This document shows, piece after piece, positions 1-11,899 of a DNA stretch of 64,000 bases. Location: contig OX345650.1 of the NCBI GenBank assembly GCA_947044365.1, forward strand, positions 3,765,872 through 3,829,871. Direction: 5' to 3'. A program made the position numbers and the translations under genes. Below the pieces are notes generated by a model. It saw only the letters and a list, made by a program, of their open reading frames with translations. It had not been told where the DNA came from and did not search any database. Positions within the stretch are counted from its first letter, which is position 1. Each line of letters opens with the position of its first letter. Origin of the DNA: Petrosia ficiformis (taxonomy: Eukaryota; Porifera; Demospongiae; Haplosclerida; Petrosiidae).

Positions 1-1820
1 TCGGGCTCAGTGATTATAAATCTGATATAGCACTTGTAGGTGTGTTGTAACATATACATACATCCCTTCTGGACTAATTAACAGTTATTTTTGGTATACT
101 ATCACAAAAATCACTCTTATGGATGACAGTACATGATGTACAAAGGAATATGTATATAATAACAATGCTAACCTTGAGATAACATCGTCAATGCCAGGGC
201 AGTGATACCAGTATATGAAAGATCCAATTCTTTTAGGCATTCCAATGGATGTCGTAAGAGTAACTTCATCCCAGTGTCAGTGAATTTGAGCTGACTCAAT
301 TTAATTTCTCTAAGTTGACAATAACCTATGTATGTAAGAGAAGTTAGTTAGGATTAACCATCCTATAGGTATTAAATGACTAATGAAGTCCACAGCAAGA
401 CCATAGCAGAACTCGAACCACTGACCATTCGATCATCAGGCTCAATATCTAACCACTATGACACATTGTCTCCAAACAAAAAGAGTGTCCATCAAACTGG
501 GACTTTTTAGTGGGAATGACTAAACCACATATACACAACAAGTATATATAAGACTGCAGTCTTTCATTTGTTGTGGGGAATCGAAGCTCTATTATACCTA
601 CTAATGTAAGACAAATGTTGTAACATTAGTGGGATACTATATTTGGATGAGAATACTAAACTGATACTACACATATCTCCTAACACCCGGATTGAATTCA
701 TGCTGCATTATTAATCATGCACATAGGGGTGTGGCTTGTTCAAATGTAAATCCAACAAGCCATAGGCGTGCCCCCTAAAATCATGGTACCCCTTTATTTA
801 AGTGCTTTTATTCCTGTCTCATGGAGAAGGAGGCTGCACACTTACACATTCCTCCAATAATACCACAAATATATACCTTACACTTATAGATCCCTCCAAT
901 AGCTACCTCACATACCATTTATATACCTACTGTATAATACACACACTAAACAAATAATGACTTTACTAATAGGGCTTAGTTTTAGTTAACTAACTAACTA
1001 AAAGTGCCCATTATTGACCAATTTTAATTTTAGTTAGTTATAGTAATTCCAGTAGACCTGTAATTTAGTTGTAGTTTGGTGAGTGAAATACGTAATTTAT
1101 TACACACTAATGTGTACGATTTAATGGGTTTTTGATATAATCTGATTGATTAGTAATAATTACATCTAGTCAGGGAGTTTCCGAAAAAAGTATATACATT
1201 CCCAATACATAGAGTCTAACAATCCTTTTATTACTAACTTATATCTTAATGATGTAATGTACCACTGACTGATATGACACAAAATAAACATTCTTGCATA
1301 TAAACAAAATCGTGCCTGTCATTTTATCCCAACTGCTCTTAATTTTTGGGAAACAATAACTGAACAGTCTTTGTTTGTGTACATGTTTACTTTCTTCTGG
1401 GTTGTTTCTTCATATAAGAAGTCACGAAATTATGTTACATTTATATAGTCTCAAATTATGTTAGGAGTACTGACATTATATCAGGATGTTTTTGTTCTTA
1501 CTCAAGCATGACATACTATACTATCCTTATATGAAGTAATGACCTTCTTCTGCAGAATACTTACAAAATACATAATTGTCATAATTATGATTAGAATGAA
1601 TCATTAATTACCACACAAATGTAACAAATGGTGTTTTAATGATTCACTTGTATGTAAACACACAGGTCAAGTACAGCTACTTTCCCAGTCTAACATACCA
1701 TTTTCCTGTTTGTTCAATAACTACTAAAATTAATATAATTATAATACATTATAGTTTAGATAGAATTAATTCCATCTCTTGAAACAAAATAAATATGAAA
1801 CTATCAGTTGAAGAAACGTA
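1..1820. other. Intergenic, no gene seen
   Basis: No reading frame of interest. At about 395-470 there is a weak tRNA-like stretch on the minus strand (a box-B-like GGTTCGAGTTC preceded by a GTGGTTAGAT region), listed separately. Around 960-1080 lies TTAGTTAACTAACTAA-type low-complexity sequence that recurs at 19,360-19,610 and 38,810-39,060. The rest is unremarkable AT-rich DNA. Confidence 0.6.
395..470 (-). repeat. Degenerate tRNA-like (SINE-type) remnant
   Basis: On the minus strand the sequence reads as a tRNA-like module: ATAGTGGTTAGATATTGAG where box A would be, and GGTTCGAGTTC about 35 bases later, close to the box-B consensus. The stems are not convincing, so it is a decayed tRNA-derived SINE or pseudo-tRNA rather than a tRNA gene. 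Confidence 0.35.
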
Positions 1821-3350
1821 TTACTTATGATGTCCATTTATAATACTATTGATATAATTGGCACGAAGGTACCTTTTCCTTCTATGATAAACTAAAATGA
1901 AAAGACTTAATGATATAAGTGATAACAACGTCTTTACAGAGTAGTACCAGAAACTATAATATCGCGTGAAATATCGATAAGAAGAAGTTAGTTGTAGCAG
2001 TGTAGGAATTGCTTGAAAGGAATACCAGAGTGCAATGAGAAGACCTTGCATGGTGTGAGGAGCTTCGAGCAGGATAAATTGGAGAGCTGAGAGAAAAACG
2101 AGGACAAGCGAGACCCCCCTGAGTAACGAAGATATTAGAACAAAAATTGAAATATGAATTTGAAGACTTCTACCCAGTGTGTAAGCAGCATTAAACTCAG
2201 CACTTAAAATAGTTGTTACAGTCAGGGAAATCACAGCAACTAGAAGTCCAGCTCCCATTTTCTTTAAAATATAAATCTTGCTTATGTGTGTACTGGGATA
2301 TTTTCTTAAAATCATCATGTACAGTGGTATCAGTAGAATTGGTACACTATATACAAACTCTACAAGGAAGAGGAACTTATGTTGAGTTCCTATTAACCAG
2401 TCGTCATCAAAGTCATACAACACACTGGCCGGTAGAGAAACACTCTGCACCAGAAAATACCCAAACATTGACAAGAGTATAAATAAAATTCGATAAAATA
2501 TTGTGACGTCTTCTTCTACATCTTTAAATCCTCTATTCTTTGTTTGATTAAGGGGGGAGACATCGCCATGATTCTTAGACCGACGACAACACCTGGTACG
2601 ACTCCATATAAGTTTCACGGGGTTGGTCCGACCTCCTGGTTCTGAAATTAAATGTTTTCGATATTCTCGACAACAGATGAATAACAGACAAATAGGAATC
2701 AATAAGAAACTACCTGCTATGTAGGACGATCCATTAGTAATGAATAAATATATAATCGGAAGACATGTATATTGACTAGTATATGTCACCCATAGATACC
2801 AGCTAGTAAACAAGCTTACTTTCTCATCAGAGGTAGACTGCAACTGATCTATTCCAAACTGGATGGCATTTGATTGAAAAAGACACAATCCAACATAATA
2901 TAATATTAAACCAAAGCTAGCAATTAAAACAAAGGAATGTTTGAAGTGACAGCCTTTGTCAATAAAGAAGTTTCCAAAACAAGATTGAATCAAGGCTGCT
3001 ATGGCAGGACCTCCAATTAGGACACCAACAACTGAAACAACTGTACCAAAAACCATCAGTTTATATCTAGACCAGTGTACTTCAGCTAAAACATCAGCTA
3101 TTGGATACATAATAAAAATACACGATTGAAGTATTGACATAACCATGAAAGTGGTGGGGGCAATGCGATATGTTAGTTTCATGAACAGAAGAAGCGGGTA
3201 GTATCCAAAACTGTTCATTACAGCAGTCCATGTTAGTAGTAACAGAGTTCTTCTTGGAAATACATTAGATCCCTCCGGTAATCTACAACATTTGATAAAC
3301 CAGCTTCTTCCATCCACTAAAGATTGCTGCAGTTCTTCATTCTCCATCAA
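1821..3350 (-). CDS. POT-1: divergent POT/PTR (SLC15-like) transporter
   Basis: A complete intronless 509-residue membrane protein and the most divergent full-length member of the array. It keeps the family landmarks: FGYY in TM1 (about residue 50), a SRYKLM loop after TM2 (about 93), the second POT signature as SNAIQFGIDQLQ (about 160), a VEEDVTIFYRIL entry into TM7 and HTMQGLLIALWYS in TM11. By homology it should move small peptides or similar solutes, but the TM1 proton-coupling residues are absent (AVMNS in place of ExxER). The N-terminal cysteine cluster is reduced to CCRLPEG, and the acidic C-terminal tail of the other copies is replaced by YHRRKRYLR. Several segments common to all other copies are missing, so this may be an older paralog or an outgroup to the array. 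The first of two adjacent Met codons is taken as start; the second is equally plausible. Confidence 0.85.
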   Translation of the reverse strand: MMENEELQQSLVDGRSWFIKCCRLPEGSNVFPRRTLLLLTWTAVMNSFGYYPLLLFMKLTYRIAPTTFMVMSILQSCIFIMYPIADVLAEVHWSRYKLMVFGTVVSVVGVLIGGPAIAALIQSCFGNFFIDKGCHFKHSFVLIASFGLILYYVGLCLFQSNAIQFGIDQLQSTSDEKVSLFTSWYLWVTYTSQYTCLPIIYLFITNGSSYIAGSFLLIPICLLFICCREYRKHLISEPGGRTNPVKLIWSRTRCCRRSKNHGDVSPLNQTKNRGFKDVEEDVTIFYRILFILLSMFGYFLVQSVSLPASVLYDFDDDWLIGTQHKFLFLVEFVYSVPILLIPLYMMILRKYPSTHISKIYILKKMGAGLLVAVISLTVTTILSAEFNAAYTLGRSLQIHISIFVLISSLLRGVSLVLVFLSALQFILLEAPHTMQGLLIALWYSFQAIPTLLQLTSSYRYFTRYYSFWYYSVKTLLSLISLSLFILVYHRRKRYLRANYINSIINGHHK

Positions 3351-3539
3351 TTACACACAAAAAGAGGTGAAATGGCATGCAATTAAATCCAAAGGTTACG
3401 CCCCTTATCTAATTACCGACAATAATAATAATTATAATGTGTCAAATTATTGTCAAATCCGTTGAAATGCAAAATCTATACTTGCTGTTCAATTTACTGA
3501 GCAGTATAATCACTTGAAAAGCTCTATATATTCATTGCC

Positions 3540-4047
3540 ATATTCTCTCTCTGTTAATAGTTGTCTCTCTGCGTACCCCTCAAATACAGCTTGTCAATTA
3601 ATGTCAGAAGATTCTTCTCTTCGACGATACTTGTACCAACAAGATATAATGATGAATACAACAAGAAAACATGTCTTTAGTACAGTTAGCTACTAATGAA
3701 AGTGGTGATGCAAATGTAGTAGTGGAGATGGAATCTGAAGCAGTATATAAACTGACTGATAAGCATACCACAGTCCAATGAGTAGACTTTGCATACTACG
3801 TGGACCCTGAGCTAAGATCAGGTGTATCAGGTGTTGTAGATTTTGTTGTGTATAGGATGTGTCTGTTCAAAAGGAATATTACTTATTTAACATGGAGTGT
3901 GTTAATTCATAGCTTAGGGTATTACTTGTATTTTCAGTTCATATCTTCTTTGGTATATCTATTCATTGCTGTGTCGTTAGTTCAAGCAGTTGTTTTCTTT
4001 TGTATGCTGTCGTTATTCAGTATAGACTGGTTCTCTCCAGTCCCCAT
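3540..4047 (-). pseudogene. POT-2: POT pseudogene with an in-place inversion
   Basis: Remnant of a POT gene in three pieces. On the minus strand 4047-4017 reads as a POT N-terminus (MGTGENQSIL). The next piece, 3829-4015, is the Cys cluster to TM2 region but lies on the plus strand (LTWSVLIHSLGYYLYFQF, then LFIAVSLVQAVVFF). From about 3825 down to 3540 the sequence is minus strand again and matches the C-terminus (antisense of PRSMQG at about 3800, then the QREESSEIN tail with mutations). The middle of the gene is lost. The 5' flank (CCCCATCT then AATAAACC) resembles that of POT-9. Not functional. Confidence 0.8.
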
Positions 4048-5476
4048 CTCAATAAACCTAATACACAACAGTCCATTTGTAATTGCATATATATTAATTT
4101 GCAGATGGTGTAACAAACTGTAAGTGCATCAAGCAGTATAAAAAATTTTTTAAATGTTCTGATGAACAACTCATCACTACAATACAATTCCCTCAACTAA
4201 ACACGTAAATTAACTATAACTACAGTTAGTCTCAGTTGTATTGGTTCATCAATATACACGATAACACTATTACCCAAGTTGTAAATACCAAGTGAACAGT
4301 ATTTGTTTGCACACCACTGTAATAATACTACTGCCAAAGTAGGGTATATACTCACTAAATTATGAGTTTAACAAGTCAATGCTTTGATGAATGATAACTT
4401 GAATATAATTTCCAGTAGCTCGTTCGAACCGCCAATGTTCGTAATTTTCCCAGAAACTTGCGAACAGACAGACAGACACACAATATGATTACCATACCCT
4501 TCCACCTATGCTTCGTGGTGAGGGTAATTATACCACACATATGTAATACACTAACCATACTCCACATACATGTACCACATGAAACAGAAAGGAAGCAACT
4601 CTGCTAACATATTATGGTTAATCGCATTAAGGTAAAATATCACTACTGATGTGTTCTGAATTTACATTTGAAATTGTGAGATTGTTCCATTACGTACATA
4701 TTAGTTACTAAATCATGTGTTTTGTTAATAATAAGATAAATGGATCCAAATTCACCATCTCTTTTATCATTGTTAGCAAAGTACCAATCATTGCAAAAGT
4801 GATATATACTGATGGGCCACTGCTCCAATTACATAATCATTCTTAAAAACAATCTAGCTGTCCTGATAATTGTTGTTATTATCACTGTTAGTATAGGATG
4901 TCTTGAATGTTCAACTAAGTGCCCTAATTGACTTACAATCTTAACAACCAATTTATTTAGTTGATAAACAACTTTGATATACACCAATGTTTAGTGAAGA
5001 ATGTTTTGTTTGCATAACTGTATACATTAATATGTATATGTATACTAGCAGTATACACAATGAATGTGGGCAGGAAAAGTGCATTGTTCTGGATTTACAA
5101 ATCACTAAAGGTCATCTTGACCTCAGAAAAACAACTTTAGTTTGGAATGACCAACAATCTTTTTAACTGCACAATTTTCATATAATTATCCTTCCCGTTC
5201 TTTTTGTGTATGTGAAATTTCAATCCACTGCTTCATTATTGAGTTACAGTAAAATCATGTGCTAACCTCATGACATTAAACTATACACTATACTACACAA
5301 AGTCATCATATCTTACTTAAATTTGAGGTCATCGTGAATGTGAACCGACAATATATAGCATTTAAAGAATTAATCAAAAGTGTACGTATGAATAATTAAT
5401 ACCTGTACGTACAGAAAAAATTTAAAAAAAATAAAAATCAAATCAAAATTAATTACTTCTCACAAATTGTTGCTGC
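4048..5476. other. Intergenic, no gene seen
   Basis: No supported gene. Near 5,035-5,110 it contains the left-cluster 3'-flank block (a GTATACTAGCAGTATAC near-palindrome, then GGGCAGGAAAAGTGCATTG), repeated downstream of POT-5 at 11,697-11,770 and, more degraded, downstream of POT-4 and POT-6. Confidence 0.6.
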
Positions 5477-7602
5477 TCAATTACTACCACTATGGAACGA
5501 ATAATCACTCAATGAAGTATGTTCATCATTGTACTCTATGTTTGTCACTGCCATTAGTTGTCTCTCTGTGTACTCCTCAATGATAGCCTGTCGATTGATT
5601 TCAGATGATTCCTCTCTCTGACGATACTTATACCAACGAGATATAATGATGAATACAATCAAGGAGAGAACAGCTAAAGACGTATTCAGTACAGTTAGCC
5701 AATAATGAAAGTTTTGATATGAATGTAGTAGTAGAGAAGGAACCCCAACTAGTACATAGACTGACTGATAAGCATACCACAGTCCAATGAGTAGACCTTG
5801 CATACTACGTGAACCCTGAGCTAAGATGAATTCAAGAACAGAGAGGAATACCAATATGAGTGACAATCCAATAAGGAACTGTGATACAACAATAACAGGA
5901 GGAATATAATTTGGAGGACTTTCACATTCATTGAATGTGAAGTAGCGTGATATATTTTCATAGGAACTCAAGTTTACACTTTCAATGAAATTTTGGAGTG
6001 ATACATCAACAGCTGTCATTAAACCTAATGACATCACAACTAGTATGAGACCTGCTCCCATTTTGTTTAGAATACTGATCCTGTATGTGTATCGATTAAA
6101 ACATGGTCTTATAATCAACATGTGTACTGGAATCAGTAGAACAGGCAAAATATATTGGACGTTTACATAATAGAGCAAGGTGTAGTCAAAAGCAGATTGC
6201 TGATTTTCAGAAAAATAGGTATAATAATAATACGCAGTAAAAGATGACAAAGTATTTGGTAACAAAAGGAATCCAAACAGAGATATCAATACCAATAAGA
6301 TTCTACCAAATGTCTTAACATCCTCCACTTCTTCAGTAGTAAATGGTCCCCCATACCTGTTCTTAGCTAGATCTAGTCTGGAAGGAGTGATACATCAACA
6401 GCTGTCATTAAACCTAATGACTTCCCAACTAGTGAGAGACCTGCTCCCATTTTGTTTAGAATACTGATCCTGTATGTGTATCGATTAAAACACGGTCTTA
6501 TAATCAACATGTGTACTGGAATCAGTAGAACAGGTAAAATATATTGGATATTTACCACATAGAGAAAATGGTATAGTTAATCCCCAGTATAATGGTCTAC
6601 AAACACCACTAATGATGTCAAAGTATTTGGTAACAATAGGAATCCAAACAGAGATATCAGTACTAACAAGATTCTACCAAATGTCTTAACATCCTCCACT
6701 TCTTCAGTAGTAAATGGTCCCCCATACCTGTTCTTAGCTAGATCTAGTCTGGAAGGAACTTCTCCATAAGTGAAGGCACTACGAAACACAGGCTGACTGT
6801 GATGTCTTGCATAGTTCAAAACTTTCATTATATGTTTTACAGGATTGAAACGACCAACTGGATCTCTAGTAAGGTGCATGCGACAACCAAAACAACACAG
6901 CAGTATAATAAAAATTGAAATGAATGAAATAACCCCCAAAACAGCAACACCATTATAGGCATAATTTTCTCTTTGCAAAGCTGCAGGAACTGCTAATCCA
7001 ACAAAAATAATAATTGGATATATAATGTTAGTAGAGTATAATGACCAAAAGTACCAGTTAACAAACACACTCAGCTTCTCATTAGAAGCAAATCGTAACT
7101 GATCTGTTCCAAACTGTATAGCATTTGCTTCAAATAATCCTAATCCAAACTGATATATTACTAGACCAATACAAGCAGGACCAAGCAATGAATAATCAAC
7201 AGAGCATGGCAGAGTTATTCTACACTCCCCTGTTTTGAAAAATTTCGCTGTTTTAGTAGGTACAGTAATAACTATACCAATCAGTGCAAGAATAGTACCA
7301 GCAATCATAAGTTTATATCGAGAAAAGCTTACTTCACCCAATATGCCAGCAACAGGATACAGAAGATAAACAACTGCTTGAACTACTGACACAGCAATGA
7401 ATAGATTCAGAAAAGAAGGAATAATTGATAAGAACTCAAAATACAAGTAATACCCAAAACTATGTAAAAACACACTCCATGTTAAGAGAAATAGTATTCC
7501 TTTTGAACAGACACATCCTTTACAACAAAATTTACTACACCTGATACAACAACTTCTTGACTCTTTCCTGTTCAGTATTAACTGGTTCTGCTTACTCTCC
7601 AT
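5477..7602 (-). pseudogene. POT-3: chimeric POT pseudogene (partial duplication + nonsense)
   Basis: The N-terminal part (7602-6580) is normal: Cys-rich start, TM1 HSFGYY, signature ANAIQFGTDQL, then NRYGGPFTTEEVEDVK. It is cut by an in-frame TAA at 6577-6579, where POT-15 and POT-16 have GAA (Glu) in the same DTRGELY context; the frame stays open beyond it through VNIQYILPVLL to DVSL. At about 6380-6386 the sequence jumps back to SRLDLAKNRY and repeats the TM7-TM9 region, now with a different TM7-TM8 loop (YYYYTYFSENQQ), running on to a normal C-terminus at 5477. The two GGAAGGA junction points (6380 and 6751) are 371 bases apart, so the repeat also shifts the frame. Best read as an unequal, non-aligned crossover joining two paralogs. 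The right-hand 283 residues are open but lack a start region. Confidence 0.85.
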
Positions 7603-9828
7603 TACGTCAATTATAACTATACTAATTCATTACTCACATTTTATATTACCATTAATAGGAAAAGTTATTGTAGTGAGATGACCCACAATTTTTAATATAG
7701 TAACATCAAAAGACAGATTACTATTTATAGACTACACATTTTACCAACTATTAGACATTAAGTCAGGTGATCATTTCAGGTTATCACCATACAAAGGACC
7801 CACAACTTAACAAATTTATATACTGTACATTAGAAATCAATATAATACTATTACTATTACTACCTATGTTAATGTAATATATTACTATTACTTTAAAAAT
7901 CAGTAGATTACTATTACTATTATTGCCCGAATTAGTGTTACTGTTATGGATTATTATAGCATTGAGGTGTCTTGGAAATTCTTTCATGCTTTAAATAAAA
8001 TGATCATTGTATTCAATGTTCATGAGTTTCTCAAAAACAGAGTCAATAAGTCAGCACCTTTCTGGTAGGAAAACATTTCCCTCCAATAGTAAAGTGTCTT
8101 TCTACTATACTGGCCCTACTTTAAATCAACATATTACTTAAGGTCAATTACAATTACTGTTACTATTACCTCAACATTGAGATTGTATATTACTATTACT
8201 ATTACTATTGCTTGACTGTCTATTACTATTACTATTTCTATTACCTCAGTATTTTAATCTTGCAACTGTACTTACCAATAAATTAGTTATTAAAACAATT
8301 TTAATTTTTGCAGTGTATGATTACAATCACTGTGAAGCATAAGCAGAAGGGTATGGCAATCATAGTAATAGATAATAGTAAACATTACATGTTTCAAGGT
8401 AATAGTAATAGTAAGAAATAGTGGAAATTGTAATTTGATTGGTCGTAATTAAATCATTATAGGTTTCCAAACCTTCTAATATGAAATAGTAGGCATGTGA
8501 TAATTCACTATAATTGGTAATATATATTTTACGTATTTTAATGCAACTAGTACAAAGTAGCCATGGCGTTAAATGTTGTATGTATCCTGAACATATAAAG
8601 CAAGCACTTGAGAAAACATATTACCAAAGGTTTTTCATAGTCCATCAATTGATATGACATGTTAATTATATATTTCAAATATTACCACAAGCATGCATAC
8701 AACCCACATTTTATTTCCGGATATATACAATGCTTGATACTACCTACATGTACATAGATCTACATTTGTAATATAATCACTAAACATGTACAGTGCGCTT
8801 CAATAGAATTGTACATAAAATCCAATTATTCATTCATATTAACTCGATCATGTGACAGAATTGTCAAAATCTAATTATTCCATTCATAGACAATTAACTC
8901 ATCATGTGACAGTATTGTCATAATATTGTCACTTGTGGTACATATAATACTTATGTAAACCACTTGTAATAATATTTTACATCAGGTAATTATGTTACTG
9001 AAAGAGACACCTTCTTGCTTTCTCCATATAAGAATAGTACTGTAGCTGTATTACCTATTCCTACTAGAGAAGTAATCTCATTTAGTATTTAGTTGATAAA
9101 CAACTTTGATATGCACCAATGCTATAGTTTTAAATGTTTTGTGTATATTACACATATCAGAATGTTGATTGCATAAGGCTTTTATGCAAAGAGTTACGTA
9201 TTTATGAAAAAGAGGCATGAGAAAATTAGAAATAAAGGAAAAGTCAGGAATCCGAATGTGGAATGAATCTGATAGCCTGAGATCCTCTGATATCTTGTCA
9301 GGCACTCTTGCCATCTGAGCCACCACACTCCTTTATGGCAGAGTGTAGGAATGCACTAATCCCAAAGCTAGCTAGTCTAGTAGATGTACAAAGTAAAATA
9401 TTTATTTTCATTGGGCCATTTTAGGTCGCCAAACCTTCTTTGTGCATCTTATTGTGAGATATTAGGCATGATAATTGATTATAATAGTACATATATCTCT
9501 TACATATTTTAATATAATTAGTACAAAGTAGCTATGATGTTAGATGTATGTATCTTGAACAACCAACTAATTTTTAAATCCTTGTAACTGTACTAACAAA
9601 TAAATTTTATTTTAACAATTCTAATTTTACAGTGCAGATTCCTGATTTTTTTCAGTTTTCCTTTGTTTCTAATTTGGGAAAGAAAAGCGCATCATTCTGG
9701 ATTTATAAATTATGTGATAAGAATTATGAATTAATCAAAATGTATATATAAATATATAATTCATACACAAAACTTCACAAACACTAATAAACATAACAGA
9801 AAAATAATTAAACTTCACAAATACTTTC
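7603..9828. other. Intergenic, TTACTATTAC-rich; no gene seen
   Basis: No gene supported. Around 7,840-8,260 there are stretches of TATTACTATTAC with ACCTCAACATTGAG, the same vocabulary as the ordered 42-bp repeat at 52.5 kb. A pair of related blocks lies at about 8,275-8,340 and 9,575-9,640 (CTTG[C/T]AACTGTACT with AATAAATT). Near 9,240-9,335 is a tRNA-like SINE remnant (separate entry). Confidence 0.55.
9240..9335 (-). repeat. Degenerate tRNA-derived SINE remnant
   Basis: On the minus strand a good box A (TGGCTCAGATGG) is followed about 45 bases later by a decayed box-B-like CATTCGGATTCC. The spacing is right for a tRNA-derived head, but the stems are too degraded for a functional tRNA. Confidence 0.4.
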
Positions 9829-11523
9829 TCAATTATCAACAGTAAGGATCGAATAATCACTCAAAGAAAAGTGTCGATAATCGTCATCAATGTCTGTCTC
9901 TGTTATTAGTTGTCTCTCTGTGTATTCCTCAATGATAGCCTGTCGATTGATTTCAGATGATTCCTCTCTCTGGCGATACTTATACCAACGTGATATAATG
10001 ATGAATACAATCAAAGAGAGAACAGCTAAACAGATCTTCAGTACAGTTAGCCAGTAATGAAAATGTTCATGAAAATGCAGCAGTACAGAAGGAATCTGAA
10101 GCAGTATATACACAGACAGGTAAGCATACCACAGTCCAATGAGTAGACCTTGCATACTACGTGGACCCTGAGCTAAGATGAATTCAAGAGCAGAGAGGAA
10201 TACCAATATGAGTGACAATCCATTAAGAAATTGTGATAAGATTATAAATGCAGGAATAATTTTGGGAGGATTTCCAAACGTTTCAGTCTCATTATAAGAA
10301 CCAATGTTTACACTTTCTTTGAACTTGTAGAGTGATACATCAACAGCTGTTATTAAACCTAATGACATCACGACTATTATGAGACCGGCTCCCATTTTGT
10401 TTAGAATACTGATCCTGTATGTGTATCTATTAAAACATGGTCTTATAATCAACATGTGTATTGGAATCAGTAGAACAGGTAAAATATATTGAGCATTTAA
10501 ATAGTAGAGAATAAAATAATAATCACTGAACACTACCAAAGATGTTAAAGTATTTGGTATTAAAAGAAATCCAAACAGAGATATCAGTACTAACAAGATT
10601 CTACCAAATGTCTTAACATCCTCCACTTCTTCAGTAGTAAATGGTCCCCCATACCTGTTCTTAGCTAGATCTAGTCTGGAAGGAACTTCTCCATAAGTGA
10701 ATGCACTACGAAACACAGGCTGACTATGATGTCTTGCATAGTTCAAAACTTTTAATATGTGTTTAACAGGATTGATACGACCAACTGGTTCTGTAATGAA
10801 GTGACTATGACAACCACAACAAAAGAAGAGCATTACAGAAATTGAAATAAATGAAAAAAACCCCAAAATGGCAACACTGTTAAGTGCATAACCTTTACTA
10901 TCTCCGAAGCTTAAAGGAATCCCTATTCCAATAAAAAGAATAATTGGATGTATAATGTTAGTAGTGTAAAGTGACCAAACATACCAGTTACTAAACACAC
11001 TCAGCCTCTCATTAGAAGCAAATTGTAACTGATCTGTTCCAAACTGTATAGCATTTGCTTGAAACAATCCTAATCCAAACTGATACATTACTAAACCAAC
11101 ACAGGCAGGAACAAACAGAGCGTAATCTGTGCATTTTGTAATATCGTCACAATATATGAAAAAAGCAGCTGTTGATGTAGATACAGTAATAAATATACCA
11201 ATCAGTGCAAGAATAGTACCAGCGATCATAAGTTTATATCGAGACAAGCAAACTTCACCCAATATGCCAGCAACAGGATACAGAAGATAAACAACTGCTT
11301 GAATTACTGACACACCAATGAATAGATACACAAAAGAAGGGAAAAAGGATAAGAACTCAAAATACAAGTAATATCCAAAGCTATGAATTAACACACTCCA
11401 TGTTAAAAGAAGTAGTATTCCTTTTGAACAGACACATCCTACACAACAAGATCTACAACACCTGATACAACAACCTCTTGACTCTCTCCTGTTCAGTATA
11501 GATTGGTTCTGCTCAACCTCCAT
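9829..11523 (-). CDS. POT-4: POT/PTR (SLC15-like) transporter
   Basis: Complete intronless 564-residue member. Order: cytosolic N-terminus with the Cys cluster CCIRCCRSCCVGCVC (about 18-32), TM1 with VLIHSFGYY, the TM2-TM3 loop EVCLSRYKLM, the POT signature ANAIQFGTDQLQFASN (about 165-180), the cytosolic central loop with EVPSRLDLAKNRYGGPFTTE, TM7 onward, the TM11 motif PRSMQGLLIGLWYAY, and an acidic tail (EESSEINRQAIIEEYTERQ). Expected role: solute, probably oligopeptide, transport across a cell or endolysosomal membrane. ExxER is replaced, so proton coupling is doubtful. The first luminal loop is of the FIYCDDITKCTDY type, shared with POT-12 and POT-17. The TM7-TM8 loop is short (SDYYFILYYLN), and the late loop has only two sequons. 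Confidence 0.9.
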   Translation of the reverse strand: MEVEQNQSILNRRESRGCCIRCCRSCCVGCVCSKGILLLLTWSVLIHSFGYYLYFEFLSFFPSFVYLFIGVSVIQAVVYLLYPVAGILGEVCLSRYKLMIAGTILALIGIFITVSTSTAAFFIYCDDITKCTDYALFVPACVGLVMYQFGLGLFQANAIQFGTDQLQFASNERLSVFSNWYVWSLYTTNIIHPIILFIGIGIPLSFGDSKGYALNSVAILGFFSFISISVMLFFCCGCHSHFITEPVGRINPVKHILKVLNYARHHSQPVFRSAFTYGEVPSRLDLAKNRYGGPFTTEEVEDVKTFGRILLVLISLFGFLLIPNTLTSLVVFSDYYFILYYLNAQYILPVLLIPIHMLIIRPCFNRYTYRISILNKMGAGLIIVVMSLGLITAVDVSLYKFKESVNIGSYNETETFGNPPKIIPAFIILSQFLNGLSLILVFLSALEFILAQGPRSMQGLLIGLWYAYLSVYILLQIPSVLLHFHEHFHYWLTVLKICLAVLSLIVFIIISRWYKYRQREESSEINRQAIIEEYTERQLITETDIDDDYRHFSLSDYSILTVDN

Positions 11524-11539
11524 TAGGTTTCTCTGCTAT

Positions 11540-11700
11540 ATACAACAGTTATTAGCAGTTTCTTAATCTTTCTGGCTCAAACGCACGTTCTTTTATGCGC
11601 CACGCCCATTAATTGACCGAGCCCCCCCCCCCGAATGACGCAACTTCCTTAACTACGTATACAACGCATAGTCGCGCAAGTGACACAAACATATGTATAT
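11540..11700. repeat. 5'-flank segment of POT-4, also present inverted at 27,780-27,925
   Basis: Immediately upstream of POT-4 (minus strand) lies sequence containing TATATACAACAGTTATTAGC, CCCATTAATTGACCGAGCC, a C-tract and AACTACGTATACAACGCATA. Its reverse complement recurs at about 27,780-27,925, away from any POT start. It is either a small repeat that happens to form the POT-4 promoter region, or a copy of that promoter moved elsewhere. Confidence 0.7.
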
Positions 11701-11899
11701 GTATACTAGCAGTATACACAATGAATGTGGGCAGGAAAAGTACATTGTTATGGATTTGCAAATCATGTGATAACTATATAGCTAATAGTTGTGTTTGAAG
11801 AAATAATCAAACGAGTACAAATGAATAATTAATACGTTAAAAAAATAAACAAACAAATATTACATCAAAATAAACTATCTTTCACAAAATTGTTGTTGC

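Noticed and set aside
3800..4123. Functional plus-strand gene of 107 codons
   Set aside because: It is the inverted 5' part of POT-2; it begins in antisense C-terminal sequence and lacks most of the transporter.
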